Made by a program: the position numbers and the translations under genes. The notes below the pieces were generated by a model. The model was not told where the DNA came from, made no database searches, and saw nothing but the letters and a program-made list of their open reading frames with translations. A stretch of 64,000 nucleotides of DNA from Aricia agestis (Eukaryota; Arthropoda; Insecta; Lepidoptera; Lycaenidae), in NCBI RefSeq assembly GCF_905147365.1, contig NC_056409.1:9987001-10051000 (forward strand). Direction: 5' to 3'. Positions 36,501-50,800 of this stretch are shown here, in pieces (the first letter of the stretch is position 1; the number at the start of each line of letters is the position of its first letter).

Positions 36501-39500
36501 GTAACTGAGGCGTCCATACTGCGAAGTCGACTGTCAATGCTATAAAGAAAATAAAATATTATAATGGGCAGTACACTCAATATTCAATTGCATACTATTA
36601 AGAGATAAATTGCTTAACAGTCAATGTATGTAAATGCAGAAAAATGCTAGATACCACGCGAAAATATTAAGGTTAAAAAAAGTACATTACATACATACAT
36701 TGACATTGACTTTTGCTATTTTACTCCTAAGTCCTACATGTATATCATAATATTATATTATGATAGTAGTGTAACAGCATTTCATGGACGATATTTGTAG
36801 ATGAATCAAAGAATATTAAGTTTTATTTAATCAATTTTTAAAACTTACAATAGTTTTTGCATACTATATTGGCAGTTTGCAAAAATATTATGGTAGTATT
36901 GGTAGTTATAAGATGGTATTTGTGAAATACTTAGTACTCATATGGTAGAGTTATGTTTTATTGATTAATTTGCGAATTTCCACATCGAAAGACTATAGCA
37001 ACACTGTAACTGGCACTGACTTGGAGTGGCGTAGTGCGTCCAGGCTGGCAAGACGCGCGTGGTGTAGCGGGTCGCCACGCTGCAACTCCGGGAGAACACG
37101 AACTTTCACCATTTGCATTCTATACCAAAAATTAAAATAAAATAACTATCGCATCACACTCATATAATAAAAACGTAGTTTATACTTTATAAATAACTTA
37201 GCAGTTATAACTACTAATATTTGTAAACATGCAGTTGTTCTGTATTATAATGATACTAGCGACCCGCCCCGGCGTCGCACGGGTATAAAATATATAGCCA
37301 CTGAAAAATGATTAAAATCAATAGCCTATGGTCCTTCACGTGGTCTACTTCTTATGTGTGCCAAATCTATATATTAATACGTGAGCCAAAAACTTTGTAT
37401 CCCTTTTGACGAAAATGGGGAAACGTAGGTGAATGAAATTTTGCACAGTTATAGTTTATATGGTGAAGGAGTGCACCGAGCTAATATGATTTTGAAATTA
37501 TGCTTTTATCATACATTTTTTTAACAAATAAAACATTACACACACTACAACACACATACATGAGAAACGACAGTTTTTCGAGTGACAAGCCTATACATAC
37601 GAATTATACTCTTTTATTTATGGTTGAAGTCTGTTGACAACAAGTTGACAAATTGAAAATGGATTATAGTTTTTTTATTGAATCTTAGATTACTATTAGA
37701 CAATGCTTACACAGCCAGTTTGAGATCAAGTCAATATTTTTTACAATATATATACTAAGGCCGAATTTCGACCATTGGGCGATCTCTAGTAACATAAAAA
37801 TTGCTCCAGTAGTTCGCGAGATAAACCCTTTCAAATAATTTCTCCCGTTTTTACCACATTCTCCTATTAGTCTTAGCATGATAAAATATAGCCTATAGCC
37901 TTCCTCAATAAATAGGCTATCTAACACTGAAATAATTTTTCAAATTGGAGCAGTAGTTCCTGAGATTAGCGCGTTCAAGTTAGCCCTTTCAAATAGTTTA
38001 CCCCGTTTATTCCACATTTTCCTCTATTTCTTTGCTCCTATTAGTCTTAGCGTGATAAAATATAGCCTAACCTTCCCCGATAAATGGGCTATCTAACACT
38101 GAAAGAATCATCAAAATCCGTTGCGTAGTTTTAAAGATTAAAGGGAACAAAGGGACATGAGGGAAAGAAAAGCGACTTTGTTTTATAATCTATATATTAA
38201 TACATGAGAGAAAAACTTTGTAACCCTTTTTACGAAAAATGGGGAAACGTAGGTGCATGAAATTTCGCACAGTTATAGTATATATGGAGAAGGAGTGCAT
38301 CGAGCCAATATTATTTTAAAATTATGTTTTTATCATATATATTTTTAACAAATAAAACGTTACACACACTACTACTAAAAAGATGACAGATTTTTTTAAG
38401 TGACAAGCCTATACATACGAATTATACTCTTTTATTTATGGTTGAAGTCTGTTGACAAGAAGTTGACAAATTGAAAATGGAATATAGTTTTTTTTTATTA
38501 AATCTTAGATACTATTAGACAATGCTTACACGGCCAGTCTGAGATATATATATATATGTTATTTTTTATTATGTTTAGTCTTTGTTAATGTTGGCGTTGT
38601 TAGTGTAATATTGTAAGTAAAGTGTAAGTGAAAAGGTATAATATTGTTGGTATAAAATCTTGTATGTTACTCTAAAAAAGATTGGTAAGTGTAAAATGAG
38701 CGCTTCTCGCCTTCAAACGTAAAAGTTTGGCGAGTTTATAGTTTGTAACAACACATAAAAAATTGTATTTTGTAAAAAAAATGAAAAAAAAAAAAAAAAA
38801 AAAAAAAAGATCAGCTGAGTCCTAGAGACAAGAGTTGAAAAAAAATATGATAAAGTCAATATTTTTTTACAAAATATAGGTAGTAGTCCTAATGTCGTTG
38901 AAACTATGGTCGAATTTCGACCTTTGGGCGATCTCTAGTATGTATAGATAGAAATCAAGTGGTAAGTATACAATATGAAAAATTAGGCAGTTTCATGCAA
39001 AGAGAGCTTACAGAACTGTAATCTTAGTAAACTTAACAACAATACCTGTAAAAATTAATTCTTGGCTGAGTAGGTTTTGGCATATCCACAAATCGAAAGC
39101 GATGAATGGCTCGTGCCTTTACTTTTAGAGATATAATTGCTGGTGTTGCTTCAAATACCTCACAGAGTACTCCATATCCAGAAACCTTGGTACCACTATC
39201 ACTGAAAAAAACGAAACATTAAGCAAAACAATTGTATCGTAAATAATTGTTCACATGCCCAGTAAACACTAATTAAAATGGTTTTTTCCTCACTCTGGAC
39301 ATAATAATCCAAATAATTTATCCTCTTCAATGACTTGGACTAGCATGGCAGCATCATGTTGGTCACCAATCAACATGGGTACTGTTTCCCCAGGGAACAC
39401 AACACCGTGATGAATTGTGACTGGTACTTTTCCTTCCCAGCCTGCTTCTAACACAGACCTTCCACTGACTGGCAATAGCTCTGAGCCCATATACTGCAAA

Positions 39501-40123
39501 GATTAAAATTTATGAAATACTGGATATCTATATATATAAAAAATGGATTTCCAATTATGTTAGTAACGCTTTAACTCGATAACGATTCTGAAAATTTTAG
39601 TCTTAAAATAATCCTTGAAGTCCAGGGAAGGTTTTTAAGTGACACGAAGTTCACCGGGACAGCTAGTATAAAATAATTTTTTGAGAATCTTAGTAGATTA
39701 AAAAGAAAAAAGTACTTAGAATTAGTATACAATTTTTTAAGGATCAATAGTTATTATCTATTTCAAGTGTTTGAGTTTAATAAAATTTAAGTAGGTTATG
39801 ATTTATTTTGTGTAAAAAGCTAAATTCAGTGGTTTCATTGTTTTTTGCAAGTTAATGCTTGGTAGCTTACTGAATGTGTGGCTGCTAAGGATATATCAAA
39901 TTGACGCCCTTCGCCTTCATCATTTTCCTCTATTGTCTCACGTTCATCATCTTCCAAAAGGCTGCTAGTATCTTCAATCTCTTCGTCTCCATCACTTGAT
40001 ACTATCAAGAAAAATACGAAAATAGTACATGAAAGGTAAACTCCTTTGCAGCTTTGTGCAAAATATTGTCAATAAATGTGCCATACTATATTAAATTTTT
40101 AGATACATACCATTTTCATCCAT
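33514..40123 (-). CDS. CRBN: Cereblon, CUL4-DDB1 E3 ligase substrate receptor
   Basis: Cereblon recruits substrates to the CRL4 ubiquitin ligase; in vertebrates it is the thalidomide target (Drosophila orthologue: ohgata). Ten exons: 40123-40111, 40001-39871, 39493-39294, 39201-39046, 37119-37021, 36539-36415, 35477-35338, 34749-34647, 34172-34028, 33619-33514. The spliced length is 1218 bases, 405 aa plus TGA, with every phase matching. An acidic N-tail (residues 1-40) is followed by the Lon-like domain (about 45-190), the helical DDB1-binding part, and the CULT domain. CULT zinc ligands are C294, C297, C361 and C364. The three cage tryptophans (human W380, W386, W400) are W350, W356 and W370. 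The residue equivalent to human V388 is I358. The first coding exon is only 13 bases. No signal peptide or membrane segment. Introns contain Helitrons and MITEs, one ending 18 bp before the exon 7 acceptor. Confidence 0.94.
34243..34348. mobile_element. Hairpin MITE in CRBN intron 8
   Basis: Arms CAGACGTGCGCGTGTTCTGC and inverse, continuing to AGCGTT. Lies 70 bp from exon 9. Confidence 0.75.
35496..35694 (-). mobile_element. Helitron next to CRBN exon 7 acceptor
   Basis: 199 bp with the ACCGAGC-AAA-GCTCGGT hairpin and CTAG; host A and T on the proper sides. It is in the gene's own direction, and its 3' end stops 18 bp before exon 7. Confidence 0.85.
35814..36154. mobile_element. TIR element, family shared with 45668
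   Basis: Ends GGGCGACTAAC and GTTAGTCGCCC. The inner 60 bp (ATCGTCCTTCTCTCTTCACA...) is almost identical to that at 45668. Confidence 0.7.
37256..38188 (-). mobile_element. Diverged Helitron interrupted by another Helitron
   Basis: The reversed 3' end is CTAGCGACCCGCCCCGGCGT. Its body resumes after 37789 (TAAAATATAGCC...GGGCTATCTAACACTG), partly duplicated. The same body text recurs at 41251-41370. The 5' end is not certain. Confidence 0.5.
37366..37789 (+). mobile_element. Helitron copy 1 of a pair
   Basis: 424 bp, TCTATATATTAATAC to GGGCGATCTCTAG, before T. Inserted in the 37256 element. Confidence 0.72.
38189..38938 (+). mobile_element. Helitron copy 2 of a pair
   Basis: 750 bp with the same ends as 37366, host A before and T after. 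Extra length comes from about 330 bp (38540-38870) with a long A run. Confidence 0.75.
39527..39666 (+). mobile_element. Small Helitron in CRBN intron 2
   Basis: 140 bp, TCTATATATATAAA to TTCACCGGGACAGCTAG, between A and T. Begins 34 bp from exon 3. Confidence 0.78.
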
Positions 40124-41873
40124 GACTATTCTTTTTAACTTATTTCTTTAGATCAAGCTATTTCGATGTAAACAATATAAATATTTCAAAACAAAAACAG
40201 CTGTGCTTCTGCTATTGCGATCAAAATGCGATTTTTGAAAACATACTTCAAATTTGACATTTAATTTTTTTAGTGTGGTGAAAAGAAGTACACTTGACAT
40301 GACTCATGAGCCACGAGGTACAGCCTTCAAAATTCGTAAACGGCGTAAACCATGGCGGATTTTACTAAAGTTGTCACTGAATAATAAAAAAAGACGGGTT
40401 GCACTCCGGGAGTGCCGGCAGAAGTGAAAACTTGATTAGGCCCAGTGGCCCAATGACCAGATATGAATTATTAGCATTTTATCATCTGGCGATTGGTCCC
40501 ACTTTTATGATTCATTGTTTTCTGAAAAGAAATTTTGAAGTTTTGAAGAAATTTTTAATTGCGTTCCGGCGGGCGTCGTTATATGTCAGATGACGTCGAT
40601 CGGATGGCAGTTCAAATGTTTCTGACGGATCGCACTCTCTCTTACATTTCGTACTGAGCCGAGTGAGCTCGAACTCGCCGGAAGGTCGCCGGTCCGGCGA
40701 AATTCAACTGTTTCTGATCAGAATTCGGACAATGTGCGGCCGGGCTTAAGGTGACTATAATAAAATATATTCTGTAATCAAATAAGTATAAAGTTGTTAT
40801 TCCATTTGACTAAATTTAGAAATATAATAGAATCCTAAAAAGAAGACTTCTTATTCCACTTGTCCTAATTTAGTAACTAAAAAGGCCCTTTAAATCAGTT
40901 GTAATGACGCGGCGATTTTGGCCAGACGTCTTAGCTGTTGGCTCAATGAAAATCAAAATAAATAAAAGGCGAAAAAGATGGTTGAAAGAATTTTTGCTCC
41001 ACGAAAAATTATGAATTATGAACTATCTGAACTCCTTGGAACCAGCAGGATTTAGAAATTACTTACGAATATATTCCAGATCGTATTTAATATTAATATA
41101 ATATATTAACTATAATACAATAAAAGGTTCAAACCATCTGGCAACACTGATTTAGTCAGTCCGAAGCCACACTTTTTCCGATTTAGTACATTAATTAGGA
41201 TCCTAGCATTCTTTAGACGTCTAAATTTTGTCAAATGGAATAACAACTTTAGCGTGATAAAATATAGCCTATAGCCTTCCTCGATAAATGGGCTATCTAA
41301 CACTGTAAGAATCATCAAAATCCGTTGCGTAGTTTTAAAGATTAGGGAACAAAGGGACATGAGGGAAAAAGCAACTTTGTTTTTAACCGACTTCCAAAAA
41401 ACGAGGAGGTTATATGTTCGGCTATGGATATATTTTTTTATAACTAATAAGTATTTCAAAACATACGTATTTAATGTTAAATCCATGTATTTGAGGCATT
41501 CATTGGTCGTTCTTATGATTTATTACTAAGCGGAACTACAAAACTCAACAATATCTAGCATAAAATGTTCACTAAAACCTTTATTTGTTATAACCGAGTA
41601 ACTCGGACTTAACTTGACACGCTTTTCTTGAAGAGTTCCGACTTCCAAGTTCTAGTGATTCCACAGATTTCATACAAAAATTATTAAAAAAAAAAAGAAT
41701 TAAAAAAAACAAATCGTCAAGAAAGCACATCTTGTGATTGTGAATTTGATTGACTTTGTGAATATTTGTGAATTATTTTGAATGAAAAGTGTATATAGCG
41801 TATAAATAAATATAACTCAGAATTAGAGAATTAGGAAATGTGAAAAAAATCTTAATTTACAAACTCAGTCGTC
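40124..41873. promoter_or_regulatory. CRBN-TMEM131 head-to-head intergenic region
   Basis: The start codons of the two genes point away from each other across 1.75 kb, so both promoters must lie here. It contains repeat pieces: GACGGGTTGCACTCCGGGAG at 40395, the 37256-family body at 41251-41370, and AACCGACTTCCAAAAAACGA at 41388. No TATA box or initiator can be assigned with confidence. Confidence 0.5.
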
Positions 41874-44800
41874 ATGTGTCGCAAATTTTTATGGTGTTAC
41901 GTATTTGTATTAATTTTGTTGGATTTATCCCTGAATTCTAAGCTGACAGCTCTAGGAAAAAGCCATGGTAAAATCAATATTTATATTATTTAATATAATA
42001 ATACAAGACAGCAGTTTCATGTCTTACAAAAGGTCGGAATCGTAAACGATTTGGTAAGGCCTGTCTTCTTAACTTTAGCCTGTAATTTCATGCATGTAAG
42101 TCACCGAATGAACTGCGATATTATTTTTGAGTAGGGCCGGGTATGTTCATAGATTTCCTCCTATATTTGGAAAGATTATTTCTGGCGAAACACATCACTG
42201 TGTTGGCGGTTAGAGAGTGTAAATATAACACGTTACTCTGTGGTTGCATCTAAATATCTAATGCATTGATACATTCCACAGGTCTATTTCTAATGAGTTT
42301 TAATTATTTAGTAGGAATTCAAGGATATCATGGCAACTGGATGTTGTAGGTAGTTGGAAAAAAATCAGTAGTACAGTTAGGTACCTATCAGTAGTACAGA
42401 AACATCTTAAAAACTAAGAGCCCAAATTAAAAAAAAGGGGTTAAAACTTAGGAACATAGCATTTAATCTGAATTACAGCATTACAGTTATCAACCAGCGT
42501 TGCAAAAGTTTTTTGATTTTTTTTACCTTTTTATTTGCATTAAAATAATGTTTACATGACAATAGATACACCCCTCTAGCTTCCACACTCTTATCTTCAT
42601 TACACACCTTTCTCAGTATGCAGCACATACATTCGGGATTTGTATGAAAAGCGGGACTGAGCCTGTCCCGCGTGGGACTTTTAATTTTAATGAAAAAATT
42701 GAGATGTCCCGCCAAAATCGGGACATCTGGCAACACTGTTATCAACAAACTCACATGTACAATACCACTCTTTGACTATATTACTTTACAAAGAAGTTGG
42801 ACACAAAATCTATTTTTAACTGTACAAAAATCCTAAACCATATTTTTTTATATAATTGATAAGTGTAGCTAAAATGGTAAGCAAAGTATAAACAAAATGC
42901 TTCTCCTCCCAAGCAGTTGAATTCAACCGTGAAAACAATAGATTTCCAGGAATCCACGATCGAGGGATTAAGAATTAAGATATAATAATGTTGCTTAATG
43001 CAAATGCTAAATGCTTGTATCTTTATGAGTGGCCAAAGAAGGCACTCTCATAATATCAAAACAATCTTATTTTCTGAACATTTACTGAGTAAGGGAAAAC
43101 TGACTGTCCTAGTGTATTTTAAGTTTAATAAGACTACTATGGTCTAAGTCTGGTCTAGTTAAGGAAGTATATTTAAATTAATATTTGTTTCAGATGTCAC
43201 CATACAAGACTCCTTTAGAGAAGGAATGCCCTTTCAGGTAACACTTGTTCGATATTTTATTGACACTGTGCATATGTAGACATAGTTAAATAATATGATA
43301 TTTAATTGTCCTGGTCCAATTTGTTAGAAAACTAACTTGACAGAATAAAAACTAAACATTGTATAACTAATATAATGAATAAGTTAATTTATAAAATTGA
43401 ATAATAATTATTGATTTTTATTAATTTACTACAGTATTTTCAGTATTTAATTTACATTTAGATTTGCTACAGTATCTAAATGAAATTTGTTACATTATTT
43501 AGATTTAATGAATTTTTCTATTTAAATAACCTGTTTTCTAAGCAAGTCCCTGTTTTTATAGATAGTAGAAGTATACAAAAGATCTTGTATTTATACATTA
43601 TATTATATATTTTTTCAACTATGCATCAATAAAAATATATGATGCATAGTTAAATAATAATAAAAATATAATAATAATTATTATATCATCACTAGGAGTG
43701 GGATAAAGAAGTATGGGGAGAGAGTGTGGGTAATATGGAAACGGAAGACGAAGGGGAACCCATAGAAGGTGTGTCGTTGGACCCTCCAGTGCTGAAGTTT
43801 GGGCAGTCGGCACTGGCTACTCCGCATGCTCGAAGTGTGACAATCACCAACACTGCAAACACTACAATACATCTCGCATCTGTCGCTGGCACAACTCCAG
43901 ATTTCCACGCTTCCTTCTTTGAATCTAAGGTAAAATTGAGCTTATGTAATATTATTCTAAAGTCCAATTTATCTCTAACTTGTTCTGTTACTAACCGCCA
44001 TCATAAAACATGTTATTGTTTATGAAAGCATGATGTTTCTAATGTGTGTCATGAAAGTTTGCAGTTTTAATTAACACTTTGTACTGGGTGAAATATTACA
44101 TACAGTGGGGCCAATAAAGGTCAGAATAGACTTATGAAACAGGCAAGTATACTAGGTTTAAATTTTTTAATAAGGGTGGGTTGCACCAGAGGCGTGGTTA
44201 TAGTTACAGTTATGGTCAAAGTTATGGTTATAGTTAAGGCTAACTTTAATTTTAACCTTAACTTTGACCACATAATTTGACAGATGACAGCTGGTCCGAC
44301 AAGGCTTTAAATGAACGTGGGCGGGGGTGCTGCTGGTAAAGGAGAACTGTCAAAAATGGCGTTTTTGTATTATAACAGCGTTAATTCCTTTTTTCGCCAT
44401 GTTCATTTAAAGTCTTGTCGAGCTTAAGATTATCATTAAATATGGCGTCCATTATTGACTTTAACCAAAGATTTGACATTTTGCATTGTAGTTAAAGTTC
44501 ATAGCTGGGCACCGTTAATCAAATAGTTAACTTCGTTAATCGTTAATCCGTTAAAAAGAAAGTTAACTTCGTTCGTTAATCCGTTAAAAAGAAAGTTCAC
44601 TTCGTTAAACGTTAAAGCGTTGCATTTCGGACGCATTAACGCAAGTTAACGTTAACCGTTAATCCGTTAATATGTGTAATATGGCCTTGTTATAACTTAT
44701 ATCATTGCGTTAGTGTACATACAAAACCTGTTGGTTTAGGTTCTGGAAGTTAACAGGTTAGGGACAAACCAAATACTTCTATAATTATTGTATTCTACTT

Positions 44801-47800
44801 AACTAAATTACACTGCACTCTTCTTTATAACAACATGCAAATGATTTATAATAACAATAAACAAATCACTCTTCACTCTATAAGCACCGGCGCTGAGTAA
44901 TGAAATGATAAAACGAAACAAATCTCTTCTCACTCGCACGCGCCTGAAAATGTATCTAGTATAATGTTTTTGTTTCACTCGCTGCTGCCGTGACGCGGCG
45001 CCGCGCTGCCCGCCCGCCCAGCAGTTGTCGTTTCATACTAACTGTCTGAACATAATTTCGCGCTGCGCCGCGGTGCCGTGCGGTAAATAGTAGGCATTAG
45101 ATAAACGATTAACGTACTTCTGAATATTAAAGTCCGTTAATATTTTTAGAAGTTAATTCGTTAATCAAAATGTTAACTTCGTTAAGTAACGGATTAACGA
45201 GTTAATGCCCAGCTATGTTAAAGTTATAGTTAAAGTTACAGTTATAGTTCTGAGGGGTTAGTGCGAGTTTTATTCGATCATACGCATCGAGCACGTTTAC
45301 GCGAATTTATATGGGATCAAAGCAATATCCACGTTAGCCAGTAGATGGCGCTGCTTTGATTCCATATAAATTCGCGTTAACGTGCTCGATGCGTATGATC
45401 GAATAAAACTCGCACTAACCCCTCTGGTAAGTTGGTGCAGCCTACCCTAAGAAATATGTATAGTATTACTTTAGTATCATACCAACAACTATTTACACCA
45501 GGCATTCCCAATCTTATTTTGTCTACTGCCCACTTTGAGAACAAAATATTATGTTTTAGTTGTTTTAATATTTTGACGCGCGGGCGCTAGAACAAAGATT
45601 ATAATACATACATATAATAAATAAATATATATTTATTGTTTTATAAATTACATAATAATAAGATTAAGAGCTCACCTGACTCTAAAAATCATACATCGTC
45701 CTTCTCTCTTCACACTCACGCCCGTCTTTCATATGCCAGGTGAAAAAGGACGGCGCGGAATCATCGCTGAGTTAGTTTTACTTAAATAAAAGACGAACTA
45801 TAATGATTATGAAAAGTGTTTTGAGCAAATTTAGGTTTTATCAATACCTTTTTAGATATTAAAAAATATTAAAAAAAAGACAGCAAACTTCGAAGATCCA
45901 AGCAAAAATGTGTCTAAAACAAGGTTTTTTGTAAAAAATAAACTATCGAGCATTTTTTGAGTAATCGTGTTTTCGTCTTGAGCATTTAATCTTTATGAAC
46001 TGAAGTTACTTGTGTCAAAAAATCAGTTTTCTAGACCTTACAGATTTTGAGATCTAGGTTAAAGTATTTAGTCAAGTTAGGGTCATATGGGCTCTTAATG
46101 TTTTGAACGATGAGTCCCAGTCGGTGTGGCGGCCAGTAGATCCGACATTTTACGATTTCCTTAGATTTTATGCTGCTCCACCCTTTGCCTTTAGATGTTG
46201 CTTAAACAATATTTATTAATTATTTGTATTTGACATAGTATAAGCAGGTATTTGATTTCTTGTGTTTTGTTACAACCACAGAGGTTACAAGTTACAACTT
46301 ACAACCCTGTCTTTTATCTTTATCGTGTGCTATCGCTCAGGAAGTGCCGCGCGCGCGCTGCGTCTGACGTCGTGTTTATGAACTGACCACACGAAAACCT
46401 GATAACTTATCGCACGTAATATCTTAATATCACACATAACTCCTCGATTATTTATTACCTTTTGAACTTGCTGCAATAAAATAGATAAGGATGTCGCTTG
46501 TTGAATGCATATCGTTATTAATGTTTAACAATAAATAACATTCATGTCAACATTGTATTTTTGTGTATTCTTGTGTAATAAGAAAATGTTTTGTTTCATA
46601 TTGTTTTAGCTGTACATAATATTGGATTGGCTTTTCCTCTACTATTATTATTCCTTCCTTGCTTACTAATTTGCTATTGCATAATATGTTTATACAAAGC
46701 AAGCTATTTTGGTCAGCTGTAGCCCTAGCACGGCCACCAGCAGAAATGCGAAAGTATGGACAAACTGTGGAGATAAAGTTAAGGTAGAGTTCCGATCTTT
46801 TTTCGTTCCCAAAAATGCAATTCAAATGCCACTTTCTGACAGAATATAATCCTAAAAATTCAAATAATATCCTACTTTATGGTATATACACTATAGTCTG
46901 TCATAAAGTCGCATTTTAATTGAATTTTTGTCGGTCGCGATTGGCCGCAGTAAAGATCGGAACGGCACCTTTAGTTTATGTCCACAGTTTGTCTATACTT
47001 TCGCATTTCTACTGGTGGCCGTGCTAGGGCTATAGGTATTGGTTACATTAAGGCAGCTTTGTAGCTAATTGTTTCCTCAAATGTGTTAATTACCTTGCTA
47101 AAAAATTGAGAGAGATTATTATGGAGTATATATTATGCTGTTTATAAATATAATGATAAGTGAATGCGTTTTGGTAGGTACACATAATAATATTATATTT
47201 TATTATCATTTCGTTTTTACAAACAATTATAGCCAAATAATACTTAGTAAAATATTTAGTGAAGTTCGGTCGCACATATTTTATTTAAAATGTGGGGCAA
47301 GTTTTAATACACATTATACTGTATAGTTGCTTAAAATTACAGATAGTGAAAGGCCAAGGTTATGTCCTGTTTATTTTACTGCTTTCATGTGCAATGTTGT
47401 TTTATTTACAGTTTAAACGTTTGATGTAAATGGAATTGTTGCGTAATAGTAAAGTATGGGCAGAGGTTTTTGTGCGCGACCGGACCGGTTATGGTCTTGT
47501 ATGTGGGTCAGTAAGGCGGCAAGGCAATAATTGCAGATATTTTCGAACATGTCCTGCCGTAAGCTGATGGCCCTTTCGTCTGTAGAACTTTTCGGGTCAA
47601 GCATTAAGATGCACTTTCATTAAAAGCGCTTTAAGAATGGGGTTTCGTTAACATAATATGACTATAATAATATGTTACGAAAAATGTAAATTATTTTATC
47701 TTGGTAGGGATGTAAAAATATACACATTCGGAAAACAGTCGTTTCCGTGAGGAAGTCAAATCCATCGACAAACACGTATAAACAAATACAAAGAGTGATT

Positions 47801-50800
47801 TCGAATTGTCGTAATATACCTACTCACATGATACATCATATTATAAGGTATCTACGTTGTACAAATAAAGCTAAGTTAACAATACTCAATATTATAATGT
47901 AATCGACGTTGACGAAGAGAAGAGGAACAGGAAGAGTTGGGCGCGGGGGGCGCGGAAAAGTCCGAATTATGACGTGACGTGGTGGGTCAAGCTCGAACTT
48001 TTCCTGCGTCACGCCGCACCCTCGTGCGTCACGGCGGGACGACGAGCAGCGTGACCGCCGATAATTACACCAATAAAAAGATTAACTACAGAAAGACGTT
48101 ATTTCTGGATGAATATTTTTAGAGTCTTGTCTGATATTTTTATTGTCGATTATTATAGATTTATAATATATAAGTTATCATGAGTCTCGCAGACTCATGA
48201 TATACTTATATGTATAAGTTATTGTACGTTTTTGGTTAATGACATATTGTCGTTATTATATTCCCACTATTGATATTATGCTATTTTATAAAATTAAGTT
48301 TGTGATCTTATAATAGTACTTTAAAAAGATAAAACCGACTTCAAATTGTTCGTAATTAAGAATTAAAATTCCCTATCTCAAAATCTACTGAACCGAAATT
48401 GATGAAACTTGCAGTATTCCCTAAGTTGAACAATACCTGGTACAATAAAAAAGAATCACTTAAATCGGACTTGTTGTTCCGGAGATATGCGTGCACAAAC
48501 ACAAATACATACATACACTTTTCAAATTTTCACATTTGTTTTCAATTTTCACAATTGGCACATTTGTTCAGAAGCTGTTATAGATTAACATTATATACAA
48601 AAACTGGGCAGTTCTGGAAATATTACATACATACGCGTCGAATTGATAACCTCCTTTTTTTGAAGTCGGTTAATAATAATATTAATGATAGATTCCATCC
48701 ACCCATGTTTAATTTTTTTAAAATTGAGTTGAGGAAAATCGCATTATGATTCGTTGTATTGTGAGTTATGTTATGACTCAAGAGAAATTATTAAGGCTCG
48801 TTGCTTATGTTATACAATATGAATATTTAACCACATGTTATGATAGGCATATTTATACAGTATTATATATCTTCGTTAAGGTCTTATCTTTAGCTCTATT
48901 TGTTAGTGTATTGTATTATTCTTGCAGACTCTGGCGCCACAAGGCAATACAACGTTCACAGTAGTCTACCTCGGCCGTAGAGAAGGCCCGGTGTCCGCCC
49001 GCCTCTACATTCACACGTCACTAGGAATCCAGAAATATACGGTAATATCGTTTTACAAACTTGGCATGTTGACACTTTGATTTATGGCTAGCAATTACTT
49101 ACGGGCATTCTAGTTGATTTACCACCAAACATTATTTATAATGTTTTGCTTTTCGCTGTAGCTATAAGTCAAATTATTATATTATGTTCTCGGTTTTTAG
49201 TCGAACGCATACCAATTGAGTTTATTATGCGTTTTAGAGAGTAGTGGAGTGCTTAGAGCGTAAAGATCATTTTGCAAGTAAACTTTGCAAGTTATAGTGG
49301 AAATAACACCACAAAAACAAAAATTCATTCACTATTACAATTTTCGGAGGTTAAAACCTCCGGGCGCTGCACTAGAGAAATAGACTCAAAATTGAAACGG
49401 GACATAAAGCCTGTTTCAGAATAGCGAGTGTGCATAAATAAGGCCGTTTTTCCACCGTCGTTGTCCATTCATCGGCCCAAAATAATCTCGTCGGTGGTCA
49501 AATGGCCTAAGTGTGAAATCGCCGGGAATTTGTCTCTATCACTCACTATGGAGTAAGCAGCGACAAAACTTCCGGCCTTTGTTGTTATAAATCATGCCTA
49601 TAACCAATAATATTAACCAGGAGGATAATTTTCCCCCCAGGTGTCAGCGGTGGGCGTGGCTAGCGAGTACGACGTGTGGCCGCTGGTCGGCGTGCGCGTG
49701 CCGCTCAACGCTACCGTCGAGTGGGAGCTACGACTGCACAACCCCACCGCTACAACCATACAGGTTACATAATGAATATTATTATTATTAATTATTATGT
49801 AACTAACAGCTGCATATAAGTTTTAGGGACAAAACAAATTTTTATTTACAGTCTCCATATCGTTTTGTCGCCCATAATTGTAAACGCAGTAAATGGAAAT
49901 AATAATACATTGAGAATTTTAAACTTTATTAACTTTGTATGCATGCATGTATTTATTTTAAATTGTATATTTCAGTTGCGACATTTTTTTAACGCGAAAT
50001 AAACGCAGGTGACGGAGGTGTACTCTTCGGGAGCGTGGCTTTCACTCGCTCTGCCCAGCGGCGGCGAGCGCGGCGCGCGGGCCCTTTGGAGCGTCCCGCC
50101 ACGTACGACGCGCGCGCTCGTGCGTCTCCGCGCCGCACCCGCGCCGGCCGCGCAGCCGCTAACTGCCTACGTGCGAGTTAGGGGCGTGCCCGGCGGCGAC
50201 CTGGTGCTGCCCGTCACTGCGCGCGCCGCCCCGCCCGGCGAGTACGCGAGACCGCTGCAAGTGCGACAACGGCCTAGCGGGACCCGAGATCCGCCGTATA
50301 CGGTAATAACAAGGAAAATGAAATCTTCATAATATAGTTATTTACGAATCTTTAAATTAATTTCTATGAACATTAACATTTTAAACAAAATATCATTTTT
50401 GTAATATTACTAGATGTCGCCCGCAAATCCATTGCCCTGGAATTCGTTTAGCGCAGGGAACAGTTAATTTTTACGCAAAAAAAAAACGTTAACGTGAAAT
50501 CTTATGTCTTCTCCTGTCTCTCAAAGTATCTCCATAGCAAATTTCATCTAAATCGTCGTCGCTTGAGCGAACAGACACTTTCGCATTTATAACATTAGTA
50601 AGGAAATTTATAAAAGAAATGAATTAGCACACGAATATTTTACGCAGGTTGAAATAGAGATGGCTAACAGCGGCGCGGCGACTATAACATTGGAAGGCGG
50701 CGTGCGGGGGGCGTGTCGCGCGGCGCCCGCACCCGATCCTTGCCAGCAGCAGCCGCGTCGTGCCAACGGTATGTTTACTCGTTAAAGTTTCATGTAATAT

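Larger units (their letters stand above)
44171..45450. mobile_element. Composite TIR element in TMEM131 intron 3
   Basis: Left end TAAGGGTGGGTTGCACCA, right end TGGTGCAGCCTACCCTAA. It holds two inner elements (44504-45213 and 45252-45424) and GTTATAGTTA-type repeats. Confidence 0.7.
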
